DNA from: Mycolicibacterium wolinskyi
GTDB lineage: Bacteria > Actinomycetota > Actinomycetes > Mycobacteriales > Mycobacteriaceae
Direction of reading: 5' to 3'
Assembly: GCF_002101965.1 (NCBI RefSeq)
Contig: NZ_LQQA01000032.1
Location: 124,001-188,000, forward strand
DNA: 64,000 nucleotides
The position numbers were made by a program, and so were the translations under genes. The number at the start of each line of letters is the position of its first letter. The stretch's first letter is position 1. Below the pieces are notes generated by a model that saw only the letters and a list, made by a program, of their open reading frames with translations, was not told the origin of the DNA and ran no database searches. This document shows positions 49,588 through 57,320 of this stretch, one piece after another.

Positions 49588-49592
49588 CCGGC

Positions 49593-49606
49593 TACGCTGG
49601 GTCGGG
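49593..49606 (+). promoter_or_regulatory. leaderless promoter of blaS
   Basis: TACGCT at 49593-49598 lies 7 nt before GTG 49606, so the predicted +1 is the start codon. No ribosome site or BlaI operator is seen here. Confidence 0.58.
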
Positions 49607-50481
49607 TGACTGGACTCTCGCGACGCAACGTCTTGATCGGATCCCTCGCGGCAGTGGCGGCTGTCGGGGTGAGCAGCAGAACCGCGTATGCGGCCCCCGT
49701 GGACGACCAGATCGGGGAGCTCGAACGCCGGCACAACGCGGTGATCGGCATCCATGCCGTCAACCTCGATTCGAACCGGATCGTGAGCCACCGCGCCGAC
49801 GACATGTTCGCGATGTGCTCGACGTTCAAGGCATATGCCGCAGGCCGGGTCCTGCAGATGGTCGGGCGCGACCAGCTGTCGCTGGACAACCGGGTGTTCG
49901 TGGACCCAGACGCGATCGTGATGAACTCGCCGATCACGGAACCGCGCGCAGGTTCGGAGATGACGCTCGGCGAACTGTGTGCGGCCGCGCTGCAACGCAG
50001 CGACAACACGGCGGGCAACCTGCTGTTGAAAACCATCGACGGGCCCGCGGGTATCACCGCATTCGCGCGCAGCATCGGTGACGAGCGCACACGGCTGGAC
50101 CGGTGGGAGGTCGAGCTCAACTCGGCGATACCCGGCGACCCGCGCGACACCAGCACGCCCGCGGCGCTGGCCATCGGCTACCGCGCGCTGTTGGTCGGCG
50201 ATGCGCTCAGCCCGCCCCAGCGCCGGCAGCTCGAGGATTGGATGCGGGCCAATCAGACGTCGAGCATGCGGGCGGGACTTCCGGCTGGGTGGACGACCGC
50301 CGACAAGACCGGCAGTGGAGACTATGGCAGCACCAACGACGTCGGCGTCGCGTACGGCCCGGCCGGTCAGCGCCTGTTGCTGGCGATGATGACGCGGTCA
50401 CAGACCGACGACCCGAAAGCCGCCAATCTGCGACCGCTCATCGGTGAGCTGACGGCATCGGTGCTGCCGTCGTTGCTCTGA
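49606..50481 (+). CDS. blaS: class A beta-lactamase BlaS (Tat-exported)
   Basis: A 291-residue chromosomal beta-lactamase. The N-terminus LSRRNVLIGSLAAVAAVGVSS is a twin-arginine signal with cleavage near TAYAAP. Active-site motifs are CSTFK (Ser72, Lys75), RSDN (Ser132-Asn134), the omega-loop EVELN (Glu168, general base) and KTGSG (Lys234). The residue before the serine (Ambler 69) is cysteine. This is the main intrinsic beta-lactam resistance determinant of M. smegmatis. It follows pepR by 18 nt with its own leaderless promoter and converges on hsp20. Confidence 0.94.
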   Translation: MTGLSRRNVLIGSLAAVAAVGVSSRTAYAAPVDDQIGELERRHNAVIGIHAVNLDSNRIVSHRADDMFAMCSTFKAYAAGRVLQMVGRDQLSLDNRVFVDPDAIVMNSPITEPRAGSEMTLGELCAAALQRSDNTAGNLLLKTIDGPAGITAFARSIGDERTRLDRWEVELNSAIPGDPRDTSTPAALAIGYRALLVGDALSPPQRRQLEDWMRANQTSSMRAGLPAGWTTADKTGSGDYGSTNDVGVAYGPAGQRLLLAMMTRSQTDDPKAANLRPLIGELTASVLPSLL

Positions 50482-50496
50482 TCGTTCGGTGCCGGA

Positions 50497-50988
50497 TTAC
50501 TCCGGAGCTTCGGCTTCGGCCGTGTGGTTCTCGACCGTCGCATTCTCCACGCTGTGGTTCTCGGCGTTCTGAATCGCGATGTGCCGCATGCCCGACGGAT
50601 TCTGCGACAGCGGGACGCGGACGGTCAGGATTCCGCGCTCGTAGCTGGCGGTGATCTCTTCCTCGTCGGCCTCGGCCGGCAGCGTCACCGTGCGCAGGAA
50701 CGATCCGTACGAGAACTCCGAGCGGGAGTTCACCTCGGCCCGCTCGGCACGCTCGGCCTTCACCGTGAGCTGGCCGTCGGCGACCGTGATGTGGACGTCG
50801 GTGGCCGGGTCGATGCCGGGGATCTCGGCGCGCAACTCGTAGTGGTCATCGGTGACCTCGTCCTCGATGCGCATGAGGTTGCGCTCGAAGATGGGCCGCA
50901 GGCTTGAGAACGGGGTGATGCCGGCGAAGAACTCGGACAGCTCGGGCAGGAACGGGCGGGGCTGGTGCGCAACGGGCAGGTTAACCAC
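50497..50988 (-). CDS. Hsp20/alpha-crystallin small heat shock protein
   Basis: A 163-residue chaperone. The alpha-crystallin domain covers about residues 38-135 (MRIEDEVTDDHYELRAEIPGIDPATDVHITVADGQLTVKAERAER, then SYGSFLRTVTLPAEADEEEITASYERGILTVRVPLSQ). The C-terminal tail is acidic with repeated ENH units (AENHSVENATVENHTAE), which is unusual. The start is GTG 50988 with AGGAG upstream. It belongs to the HspX/Acr class but is not assignable to one paralogue. It lies 15 nt from the convergent blaS stop. Confidence 0.9.
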   Translation of the reverse strand: MVNLPVAHQPRPFLPELSEFFAGITPFSSLRPIFERNLMRIEDEVTDDHYELRAEIPGIDPATDVHITVADGQLTVKAERAERAEVNSRSEFSYGSFLRTVTLPAEADEEEITASYERGILTVRVPLSQNPSGMRHIAIQNAENHSVENATVENHTAEAEAPE

Positions 50989-51111
50989 GGGTGACTCCTA
51001 GGACTCAGGTTATCGGCCGAAAAGGCCTTGCGACGCTTGCTCTTTCGATCCAAGCATCGCTTTCGATCCGTCGGTCGAATGCGCGGTGAACAGCTCGAGT
51101 ACGCGTGGCTG

Positions 51112-51663
51112 CTAGGCCAGCCGCCGGGAGTCGTCGCGGCGCAGCACGAAGAAGTAGGGCTTGCGAGATCCCCGCAGGTCCATGGCCCCGATCACGGCGT
51201 CGTCGGACAACTTGCGAAAAACGTCGTTGATCGGAAGCTGGTCGTAGATCATGGTCGCGGTGTCGACGCCGCGGTATCGCGTGGTGCGCAGCCGCGCTTT
51301 CGCCGACCGCGTCTGCAGGACGGGCCGCAGCGCGGCGATCGGCGCCACCATGGACCGGTTCCTCAACAACGGCAGCTTGGTCGACAGCCCGAGGCCGCCG
51401 AACGCCAGGGCCGGGTTGAGCGCCCACAGTCCAGTGCTGTCGCGGGCCGGAAACAGCAGCGGGTGGACGGTCTCGGCATCGATGAACTGCTTGCCCCACC
51501 AGCCACTCGCGGCCAGCAGGCCGTCCATCGGGTGGCCGGTGGGCAGTTCGGCGCCGTGCCACGTCCCGATCATGAACTCAGGTTCGACGGCCTCCGCGGC
51601 GTCGAACGCCTCGAGTGCATCAGCGGTGATGGTCGGAACGGTGGAAAACAACTCCTGCAGCAT
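51112..51663 (-). CDS. GXWXG / DUF4334 protein
   Basis: A 183-residue cytosolic protein. The GXWXG domain is near the N-terminus (PEFMIGTWHGAELPTGHPMDGLLAASGWWGKQF), followed by DUF4334 (RSMVAPIAALRPVLQTRSAKARLRTTRYRGVDTATMIYDQLPINDVFRKL and VIGAMDLRG). The function is unknown; the fold is lipocalin-like and may bind a hydrophobic ligand. ATG 51663 is the predicted +1 (TATGGT at 51675-51670). The upstream TTG 51690 lies in the operator dyad and was not used. Confidence 0.82.
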   Translation of the reverse strand: MLQELFSTVPTITADALEAFDAAEAVEPEFMIGTWHGAELPTGHPMDGLLAASGWWGKQFIDAETVHPLLFPARDSTGLWALNPALAFGGLGLSTKLPLLRNRSMVAPIAALRPVLQTRSAKARLRTTRYRGVDTATMIYDQLPINDVFRKLSDDAVIGAMDLRGSRKPYFFVLRRDDSRRLA

Positions 51664-51676
51664 GCCGACACCATAG

Positions 51677-51690
51677 TTGACACGTGTCAA
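51677..51690. promoter_or_regulatory. 14 bp perfect palindrome before the DUF4334 gene
   Basis: TTGACACGTGTCAA, a perfect dyad directly upstream of the -10 box TATGGT (51675-51670), covering about -14 to -27 relative to the leaderless ATG 51663. Size and symmetry fit a TetR-family operator. No TetR gene is adjacent. Confidence 0.65.
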
Positions 51691-51761
51691 GAACGGCTAG
51701 TCGTCCGAAAGGTAATCGCCCGGCCGGAGCGTGCTCCAGCCGGGCGATCGGAGGGGGTCCG

Positions 51762-52877
51762 TTAAGCCAGGAACGGCGCGGGGTCGGTGAACGGGAGATC
51801 GAGATCCTTGGCGACCTGCTCGGACAACAGACCACCTTCGTGCGTCGACAGGCCCTTGGCCAGCGCCGGGTCCGCGGCGCATGCGGCCTGCCAGCCCTTG
51901 TCGGCCAGCTTGAGCACGTACGGCATGGTGGCGTTGGTCAGCGCGAAGGTCGAGGTGCGCGGCACGGCGCCGGGCATGTTCGCGACGCAGTAGAACACCG
52001 TGTCGTGGACCTTGAACGTGGGATCGTCGTGCGTCGTGGGCCGCGAATCCTCGAAGCACCCGCCCTGGTCGATCGCGATATCCACCAGCACCGCACCCGA
52101 CTTCATGTGGGCGACAGTCGAATTGGTGACGAGCTTGGGTGCCTTGGCGCCGGGGATCAAAACCGCGCCGATCACCAGGTCGGCCTTCTTGACGGCCTCT
52201 TCGAGCTCGAGGGACGACGAGTAGCGGGTCTCGATGCTTCCGCTGTTCTCGTTGTCGATCTTGCGCAGCGTGTTGATGTTCAGGTCGAAGACCGTGACGT
52301 GGGCGCCCATGCCCTTGGCGATGCGCGCGGCGTTGTAGCCGGCCACGCCACCGCCGATGACGACGACCTCGGCCGGTGCGACGCCGGGGACGCCGCCCAT
52401 CAGCACGCCGCGGCCGCCCTGTGTGCGCATCAGGTGGTAGGAGCCAACCTGCGCCGAGAGGCGGCCGGCGACCTCGCTCATCGGCGCGAGCAGCGGCAGC
52501 GCTCCGTCGGCGGTCTGCACGGTCTCGTAGGCGATCGAGGTGGTGCCCGACGCCAACAGGGCATCGGTGCAGGGCTTCGACGCCGCGAGATGAAGGTAGG
52601 TGAACAGGGTCTGGCCCTTGCGCATGCGCGAGTATTCGGCCTCGATCGGCTCTTTGACCTTGAGCAGCAGCTCGGCGTCGGCCCACACCTGGTCGGCGGA
52701 GGTGACGATCTCGGCGCCCGCGGCCTTGAAGTCGTTGTCGGCGATGGCTGAGCCCTCGCCGGCGCCGGCCTGGATGATCACGTCGTGGCCACGACGGGTC
52801 AGCTCGGCCACCCCGGCGGGCGTGATGGCAACGCGGTACTCGTTGTTCTTGATCTCAGTCGGGATGCCGACGAGCAT
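51762..52877 (-). CDS. ald: alanine dehydrogenase
   Basis: A 371-residue NAD-dependent enzyme for reversible reductive amination of pyruvate to L-alanine, induced in mycobacteria by alanine and by hypoxia. The N-terminus MLVGIPTEIKNNEYRVAITPAGV and the Lys/His active-site region (LLLKVKEPIEAEYSRMRKGQTLFTYLHLAASK) are typical, and the NAD-binding motif is VVIGGGVAGYNAARIAKGMGA. AAGGAG precedes ATG 52877. It is divergent from aldR across 94 nt of regulatory DNA. Confidence 0.97.
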   Translation of the reverse strand: MLVGIPTEIKNNEYRVAITPAGVAELTRRGHDVIIQAGAGEGSAIADNDFKAAGAEIVTSADQVWADAELLLKVKEPIEAEYSRMRKGQTLFTYLHLAASKPCTDALLASGTTSIAYETVQTADGALPLLAPMSEVAGRLSAQVGSYHLMRTQGGRGVLMGGVPGVAPAEVVVIGGGVAGYNAARIAKGMGAHVTVFDLNINTLRKIDNENSGSIETRYSSSLELEEAVKKADLVIGAVLIPGAKAPKLVTNSTVAHMKSGAVLVDIAIDQGGCFEDSRPTTHDDPTFKVHDTVFYCVANMPGAVPRTSTFALTNATMPYVLKLADKGWQAACAADPALAKGLSTHEGGLLSEQVAKDLDLPFTDPAPFLA

Positions 52878-52971
52878 GATCGCTCCTTCAGATTCGGTGT
52901 GCTAGGAACAAGTGTGAAGAACCTTCGAAGTACGAGCAATATCTCTGATAAAGATTCGTTACGATCGCTCC
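52878..52971. promoter_or_regulatory. ald-aldR divergent regulatory region
   Basis: 94 nt that are markedly AT-rich for this genome (around 52935-52960). TACGAT at 52960-52965 is placed 6 nt before GTG 52972, giving aldR a leaderless start. AldR is known to bind several sites between these genes in mycobacteria and to activate ald with alanine. Individual boxes cannot be delimited confidently by eye. Confidence 0.6.
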
Positions 52972-53487
52972 GTGAGCGAAGAATCGACGAGCAACGCGGC
53001 GAGTCAGAGCCGTCTACCGAAGGATGTTCGGCACGCGGAACTCGATGACATCGACCGGCGCATTCTGCTGGCACTGCACGCCGATGCACGGATGTCCAAC
53101 AGCGCGCTGGCTGATTCCGTCGGCATCGCGGCCTCCACGTGTCACGGTCGGGTGCGGCGGTTGCAGGAGATCGGCGTGATCCGTGGGTTCTACACCGACA
53201 TCGACCCGGCCGCGGTCGGCCTCAGCCTGCAGGCCATGATCTCGGTGAGCCTGCAGTCGAACGCCCGCGGCAAGATCCGCAGCTTCATCGCGCATATCCG
53301 CAAACGCCCGCAGGTCATGGATGTCTACTTTCTGGCCGGCGGCGACGACTTCATCCTGCATGTCGCCGCGCGGGACACCGACGATCTGCGGGCTTTCGTG
53401 GTGGAAAATCTCAACGCCGACGCCGACGTCGCGGGCACGCAGACCTCGCTGATCTTCGAGCATCTGCGAGGCGCTTCACCGCTCTGA
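52972..53487 (+). CDS. aldR: Lrp/AsnC family regulator AldR
   Basis: A 171-residue feast/famine regulator of ald. The N-terminal 22 residues are variable; the HTH follows (LDDIDRRILLALHADARMSNSALADSVGIAASTCHGRVRRLQEIGVIRGFYTDIDP), then the RAM ligand domain (AMISVSLQSNARGKIRSFIAHIRKRPQVMDVYFLAGGDDFILHVAARDTDDLRAFV). Adjacent divergent position to ald makes the assignment firm. GTG 52972 is probably +1. It converges on the META lipoprotein gene with 10 nt between. Confidence 0.94.
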   Translation: MSEESTSNAASQSRLPKDVRHAELDDIDRRILLALHADARMSNSALADSVGIAASTCHGRVRRLQEIGVIRGFYTDIDPAAVGLSLQAMISVSLQSNARGKIRSFIAHIRKRPQVMDVYFLAGGDDFILHVAARDTDDLRAFVVENLNADADVAGTQTSLIFEHLRGASPL

Positions 53488-53497
53488 CCGGTTGCGG

Positions 53498-54259
53498 CTA
53501 CTGGGCGCGCAGCACCAGCCCGTAGCCATCCGCACCGGTCAGGGTCAGCTCGTCGCTGTCGATTGCGGTCTGTACCTTGCCGTTGAGCACCCGCATGACG
53601 GCCTGTTCCACCTCGTCGAGGCCGTTCGGGCAAGCCATCCTGGTGGTGGCCAATGGGCCGAACTCGATGATGGCCGGCGTCCCCGAAACCACTGCGTGAC
53701 CGGTGATCTGGTTGCAGCCGGTCGATCCGGTGACGGCACCGTCGGCCGCTATCTTGACCGTGGGCTTCGCCTCCTCCAGCGCCTGTGACGTCGAAACCGA
53801 CTGTCCTGAAACCAGACTGGTGACTTGCCAGGTGGTGTCGGTGATTGACCGATCCGGATGCACCACCTTCTTGTCCCGCAACGTGACGGTCGCGGTATCG
53901 GTCTTGAGGGTCAGCGTGTCACCCGACAGTGACCAGGACGGCTGAGCCTCGAAGAACTGCGACATCCACGCGTCGGCATCGCCGAGCGGCGGCGGACACG
54001 CCATCATCGTGCTGGCCAACTCCGTGACGACTTTGCCGTTGGACAGGTCGACCGGACCCGACCCGTGGTTGCAGCCCGCGAACGTGCTGATCTGCCCGCT
54101 GTCGAAAACCACGGTCAGCGGCCCACCGCCCGGAATCTGATTGCCCTCCACCTCAACCGAGACGAACGTGCGGCCGTTCGGGTTCTGATCATCGGCGTTA
54201 CCGGTATCCGAACAACCGGCGAGAGCCAGGGCAGCGAGCGCAATCGCGAGCAGACGCAT
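53498..54259 (-). CDS. META-domain lipoprotein (HslJ-like, two domains)
   Basis: A 253-residue exported lipoprotein. MRLLAIALAALALAGCSD is a lipoprotein signal with lipobox LAGC. Two META/HslJ domains follow: residues about 35-125 (FVSVEVEGNQIPGGGPLTVVFDSGQISTFAGCNHGSGP, TMMACPPPLGDADAWMSQFF) and about 140-253 (TWQVTSLVSGQSV, GSTGCNQITGHAVVSG and TRMACPNGLDEVEQAVMRVL). The cysteines of each GCN/MAC pair probably form disulfides. ATG 54259 follows TACCGT by 6 nt (leaderless). The longer open frame to 54673 is ruled out because it is antisense-like in composition and overlaps the DUF222 remnant. Confidence 0.85.
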   Translation of the reverse strand: MRLLAIALAALALAGCSDTGNADDQNPNGRTFVSVEVEGNQIPGGGPLTVVFDSGQISTFAGCNHGSGPVDLSNGKVVTELASTMMACPPPLGDADAWMSQFFEAQPSWSLSGDTLTLKTDTATVTLRDKKVVHPDRSITDTTWQVTSLVSGQSVSTSQALEEAKPTVKIAADGAVTGSTGCNQITGHAVVSGTPAIIEFGPLATTRMACPNGLDEVEQAVMRVLNGKVQTAIDSDELTLTGADGYGLVLRAQ

Positions 54260-54271
54260 GACACCACGGTA
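54260..54271 (-). promoter_or_regulatory. leaderless promoter of the META lipoprotein gene
   Basis: TACCGT at 54271-54266 on the minus strand, then GGTGTC, then ATG 54259. No ribosome-binding site. Confidence 0.55.
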
Positions 54272-54372
54272 GAGCGCGCGTAACGCCGAGTGGCCGAACT
54301 CGCACTGCCGTAATACAAGCGTGGCCGGATCTGGCCACTGAACAACGGTCACTCCTAGGATCCGCACCACCG

Positions 54373-54669
54373 TCACAGCGCGAACGGTGTACGTCGACGT
54401 GTCCTGCTGAGCTGCGCCCGATCGCCACGAGGGCGTCGTGGTTGCAGCGCCTCCGGCGAGGATTTCGCCCCGATCGCGGCCGGGGTCGTGGACTCCGAGA
54501 GCGCACTGATCGCGGCATGCTCGACCACCGGCACCAGATTGCGGACCTCTTGGACTCCCGCACACACCTCCAGCAGGTCGGCTTCGGGCAGCGACCCCCA
54601 GGGCAGGCCGCGCACCCCGGCGAGAGCCGCGCGTAACGCCGCGAGCCGGTCCGCCACCAAGGAATCCAT
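54373..54669 (-). pseudogene. truncated DUF222 / 13E12-type HNH endonuclease remnant
   Basis: The frame starting at ATG 54669 encodes MDSLVADRLAALRAALAGV, PWGSLPEADLLEVCAGVQEVRNLVPVVEHAAISAL and TTPAAIGAKSSPEAL, which is the N-terminal part of DUF222 proteins of the mycobacterial 13E12 repeat family. Similarity stops near residue 68, and the frame ends after about 30 unrelated, Arg-rich residues, so the rest of DUF222 and the HNH nuclease domain are missing. Full-length members are usually several hundred residues long. The intact SOS box directly upstream fits the damage-inducible regulation known for this family. Confidence 0.68.
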
Positions 54670-54672
54670 GCA

Positions 54673-54688
54673 TCGAACACTAGTTCGA
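54673..54688. promoter_or_regulatory. perfect mycobacterial LexA (SOS) box
   Basis: TCGAAC-ACTA-GTTCGA matches the mycobacterial/Bacillus-type LexA consensus (TCGAAC N4 GTTCGA) in all twelve conserved positions. It lies 3 nt upstream of the ATG of the truncated DUF222 gene, and about 110 nt upstream of dapB on the other side. Confidence 0.88.
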
Positions 54689-54781
54689 ATCACCGACAAG
54701 AAAACGTCAGTTGTGACTGCCGAGACCAAAGTGGCCAAAGATTTTCGCGACGTGCGCGAATGACGCGTACCGCCCGCGCAG

Positions 54782-54795
54782 TAGGCTCCCTGCCA
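54782..54795 (+). promoter_or_regulatory. leaderless promoter of dapB
   Basis: TAGGCT at 54782-54787, 7 nt, then ATG 54795. Same hexamer and spacing as ribF. Confidence 0.58.
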
Positions 54796-55532
54796 TGCGA
54801 GTCGGTGTTCTGGGTGCAAAGGGCAAAGTCGGGGCGACCATGGTGCAGGCGGTCGAGTCCGCTGAGGATCTGACGCTGTCAGCCGGAGTCGACGCCGGTG
54901 ACGAGCTCAGTTTGCTCACGGAGTCGCAAACCGAGGTGGTCATCGACTTCACGCATCCGGACGTGGTGATGGACAATCTGAAGTTCTTGATCGACAACGG
55001 CATTCACGCCGTCGTCGGCACCACCGGGTTCACCTGGGAACGCATCGAACAGGTCGAGGCCTGGCTGAAGGACAAGCCGGAGGCCGCCGTCCTGATCGCG
55101 CCGAACTTCGCGATCGGGGCGGTGCTCTCCATGCATTTCGCCAAGCAGGCCGCCCGGTACTTCGAGTCCGTCGAGGTCATCGAACTCCACCATCCGCACA
55201 AGGCCGATGCGCCGTCCGGCACGGCGGCGCGCACCGCGAAGTTGATCGCGGAAGCGCGAAAAGGGTTGCCGCCCAATCCCGATGCGACGAGCACCGGCCT
55301 GGAGGGTGCCCGCGGCGCCGACGTCGACGGTATCCCGGTGCACTCGGTGCGGCTCGCCGGTTTGGTGGCCCATCAGGAGGTGCTGTTCGGAACTCAGGGG
55401 GAGACTCTGACGATCCGCCACGACAGTCTGGACCGATCGTCGTTCGTGCCGGGCGTTCTCCTGGCCGTGCGCAAGGTCGGCGAACGGCCGGGTCTCACCA
55501 TCGGTATTGAGCCCCTGCTCGACCTCTCGTGA
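54795..55532 (+). CDS. dapB: 4-hydroxy-tetrahydrodipicolinate reductase
   Basis: A 245-residue NAD(P)H enzyme of the lysine/diaminopimelate pathway, essential for peptidoglycan. The Rossmann motif is VGVLGAKGKVGATMVQAV at the N-terminus, the family block VIDFTHPDVVMDNLKFLIDNGIHAVVGTTGF follows, and the catalytic region is ELHHPHKADAPSGTA. Standard length. The start is probably leaderless. Its stop overlaps the GTG of the following membrane-protein gene (55529). Confidence 0.97.
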   Translation: MRVGVLGAKGKVGATMVQAVESAEDLTLSAGVDAGDELSLLTESQTEVVIDFTHPDVVMDNLKFLIDNGIHAVVGTTGFTWERIEQVEAWLKDKPEAAVLIAPNFAIGAVLSMHFAKQAARYFESVEVIELHHPHKADAPSGTAARTAKLIAEARKGLPPNPDATSTGLEGARGADVDGIPVHSVRLAGLVAHQEVLFGTQGETLTIRHDSLDRSSFVPGVLLAVRKVGERPGLTIGIEPLLDLS

Positions 55533-55996
55533 GCGAGAGCGCGCGGTCGCTGCGCATCCAGCTGCTGATCGGCTTCATGTGTCTGGCGCTGGTCGTCTAC
55601 TTCCTCATGCTGGGCCGCACCGCGCTGGCGTTCATCACCTCGGGAGAACCTGCGGCGATCGGGCTCGGGTTGGCATTGCTAATCTTTCCGTTGATCGGCG
55701 TCTGGGTGCTGTTCTCGACGTTGCGGGCCGGTTTCGCTCATCAACGCCTCGCCCGCCTCGCGCGGGAACGGGGGATGGAACTCGACGTCAGTGCGTTGCC
55801 GCGCAGGCCATCTGGGCGTATCGAGCGCGACGCGGCCGACGAGCTGTTCGTCACGGTCAAGACCGAACTGGAAGCCGATCCTGACAACTGGGTGCGGTGG
55901 TACCGCCTGGCACGCGCGTACGACTACGCGGGTGACCGCACCCGGGCCCGCGAAACGATGCGCACGGCGGTGCGGATGCAGGAACAGCAGTCGTGA
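55529..55996 (+). CDS. small membrane protein (Rv2772c-like)
   Basis: A 155-residue protein with two transmembrane helices (LRIQLLIGFMCLALVVYFLMLG and AIGLGLALLIFPLIGVWVLFSTL), followed by a cytosolic helical domain of about 90 residues that ends in a TPR-like stretch (DNWVRWYRLARAYDYAGDRTRARETMRTAVRMQ). Function unknown. GTG 55529 overlaps the dapB stop, and its own stop overlaps the next ATG (55993), so dapB and these two genes form one coupled operon. Confidence 0.8.
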   Translation: MSESARSLRIQLLIGFMCLALVVYFLMLGRTALAFITSGEPAAIGLGLALLIFPLIGVWVLFSTLRAGFAHQRLARLARERGMELDVSALPRRPSGRIERDAADELFVTVKTELEADPDNWVRWYRLARAYDYAGDRTRARETMRTAVRMQEQQS

Positions 55997-56448
55997 GTAA
56001 GACCCTGCTCGTCGTTCACCACACGCCGTCCCCGGCCACCCAGGAGATGTTCGAGGCTGTCGTGGCCGGTGCGACCGATCCCGAGATCGAGGGTGTGGAG
56101 GTCGTGCGACGGCCGGCGTTGACGGTGTCGCCGGTCGACATGCTGGCGGCCGACGGTTACCTGCTGGGCACGCCGGCGAATCTCGGTTATATGAGTGGCG
56201 CCCTCAAGCACGCCTTCGATGTTTGCTACTACCCGTGCTTGGACGCGACCCGCGGCCGGCCGTTCGGTGTCTACCTCCACGGCAACGAAGGCACCGAAGG
56301 GGCGGAGCGGGCCATCGATTCGATCACCGCGGGTCTGGGTTGGGCGCGCGTGGCGCCAAACGTCGTGGTGTCGGGGAAGCCGACCAAGAGCGACGTCGAG
56401 TCGTGCTGGGAACTCGGCGCCACGGTGGCTGCACATTTGATGGAATGA
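55993..56448 (+). CDS. flavodoxin-like / NADPH-dependent FMN reductase family protein
   Basis: A 151-residue flavodoxin-fold protein: LLVVHHTPSPATQEMFEAVVAGA is the FMN phosphate loop region, ADGYLLGTPANLGYMSGALKHAFDVCYY the second FMN contact, and RPFGVYLHGNEGTEGAERAIDSITAGLGW the third. It may supply reduced flavin or serve as a small quinone reductase; partners are not known. It corresponds to Rv2771c and is the last gene of the dapB operon. Confidence 0.83.
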   Translation: MSKTLLVVHHTPSPATQEMFEAVVAGATDPEIEGVEVVRRPALTVSPVDMLAADGYLLGTPANLGYMSGALKHAFDVCYYPCLDATRGRPFGVYLHGNEGTEGAERAIDSITAGLGWARVAPNVVVSGKPTKSDVESCWELGATVAAHLME

Positions 56449-56749
56449 CCCCGGCCGGCATCAGCAAATAACGGGCACGGCTACCAGCAAGTGATGCCGC
56501 TGGAGATCACACGCACCAGACAGCGCGTTTACGACATAGTTAATTAAGTCGCCTCACTATTTGTTGTCGCTCGCAAATTTGCCTCGCGATTTGGGTTTAG
56601 CGTTTTGTGCGCCGTGGAAGACCGGCGTGGGGAGCAGTGGCGTACATCACGTTCGGCAGGGCCGACTCTGCCGCCGAGGGTCACTGACAAGGGGCTACGT
56701 CGGGGGTCGGTTACTGCTGCCTTCAATTGGAGAAGAACGGAGCGGACCC
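56449..56749. other. 301 bp intergenic region with AT-rich patch
   Basis: No gene is supported here. The centre (about 56528-56605) is unusually AT-rich for this chromosome and contains TTAATTAA (56540-56547) and the dyad GCAAATTTGC (56573-56582). It probably holds the promoter of the secreted-protein gene at 56750 and could be an Lsr2-binding patch, which I infer only from composition. GGAGAAGAACGGAGCG precedes the start codon. Confidence 0.5.
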
Positions 56750-57298
56750 ATGACGTCACGCCTGCTGCGGCTGCTCACCCTCGTGGTGGCCGTCGCAACT
56801 ATCGGCCTCGTTGGAGGAGTCTCGCCGAGCATCGTATCGGCCGAACCCCCTGACCGGGGGAATGAAGAGACCGTCCAGGTAAGAGGCACCGGCCCCAACG
56901 GGGAGAAGTTCAACGGTCGGTTCACGGCGCAGAGCGCCAAGGAGGGGCCGGGCGGTGAGCGACCGTTGGCCGTCACCGGCCAGCTGACCGGAAAGCTCGT
57001 GAGCCCCGGCCAGGGGCAGGAGACAGCCCAGGATGTCAATCAGACCGTCGACATGCCCGCGCTCATCCAGCAGGCGACGTGTGAGGTGCTGACCCTGGTG
57101 CTCGGGCCGCTGGACCTCAACCTGCTCGGATTGATGGTCCATCTGGATCAGGTCGTACTGGAAATCACGGCCGATCCCAGTGGTGGGCTTCTCGGGCAGC
57201 TCTTGTGCAGCCTCGCCGGTGGATTGCCCGCACCCCCGAATCCGTTGCAGCCGATCATCGATCTGCTCAACCAGATTCTCGGCCTGCTGGGAGGGTAG
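56750..57298 (+). CDS. secreted hydrophobic protein of unknown function
   Basis: A 182-residue exported protein. The signal peptide is MTSRLLRLLTLVVAVATIGLVGG with cleavage near SAEPP. A polar section (about 35-100: VQVRGTGPNGEKFNGRFTAQS) is followed by a leucine-rich C-terminal region with two cysteines (TCEVLTLVLGPLDLNLLGLMVHLDQVVLEITADPSGGLLGQLLCSLAGG), a pattern that recurs in actinobacterial secreted proteins of unknown role. It ends with a short amphipathic helix. A monocistronic unit is likely: own AT-rich upstream region and a strong terminator 22 nt after the stop. Confidence 0.75.
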   Translation: MTSRLLRLLTLVVAVATIGLVGGVSPSIVSAEPPDRGNEETVQVRGTGPNGEKFNGRFTAQSAKEGPGGERPLAVTGQLTGKLVSPGQGQETAQDVNQTVDMPALIQQATCEVLTLVLGPLDLNLLGLMVHLDQVVLEITADPSGGLLGQLLCSLAGGLPAPPNPLQPIIDLLNQILGLLGG

Positions 57299-57320
57299 AC
57301 ATCTGAAGTAGTCCGAGTGT

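Noticed and set aside
54259..54673. N-terminal extension of the META lipoprotein up to 54673
   Set aside because: The lipoprotein signal begins at ATG 54259 with a -10 box 6 nt upstream; the extension overlaps the DUF222 remnant and has no homology.
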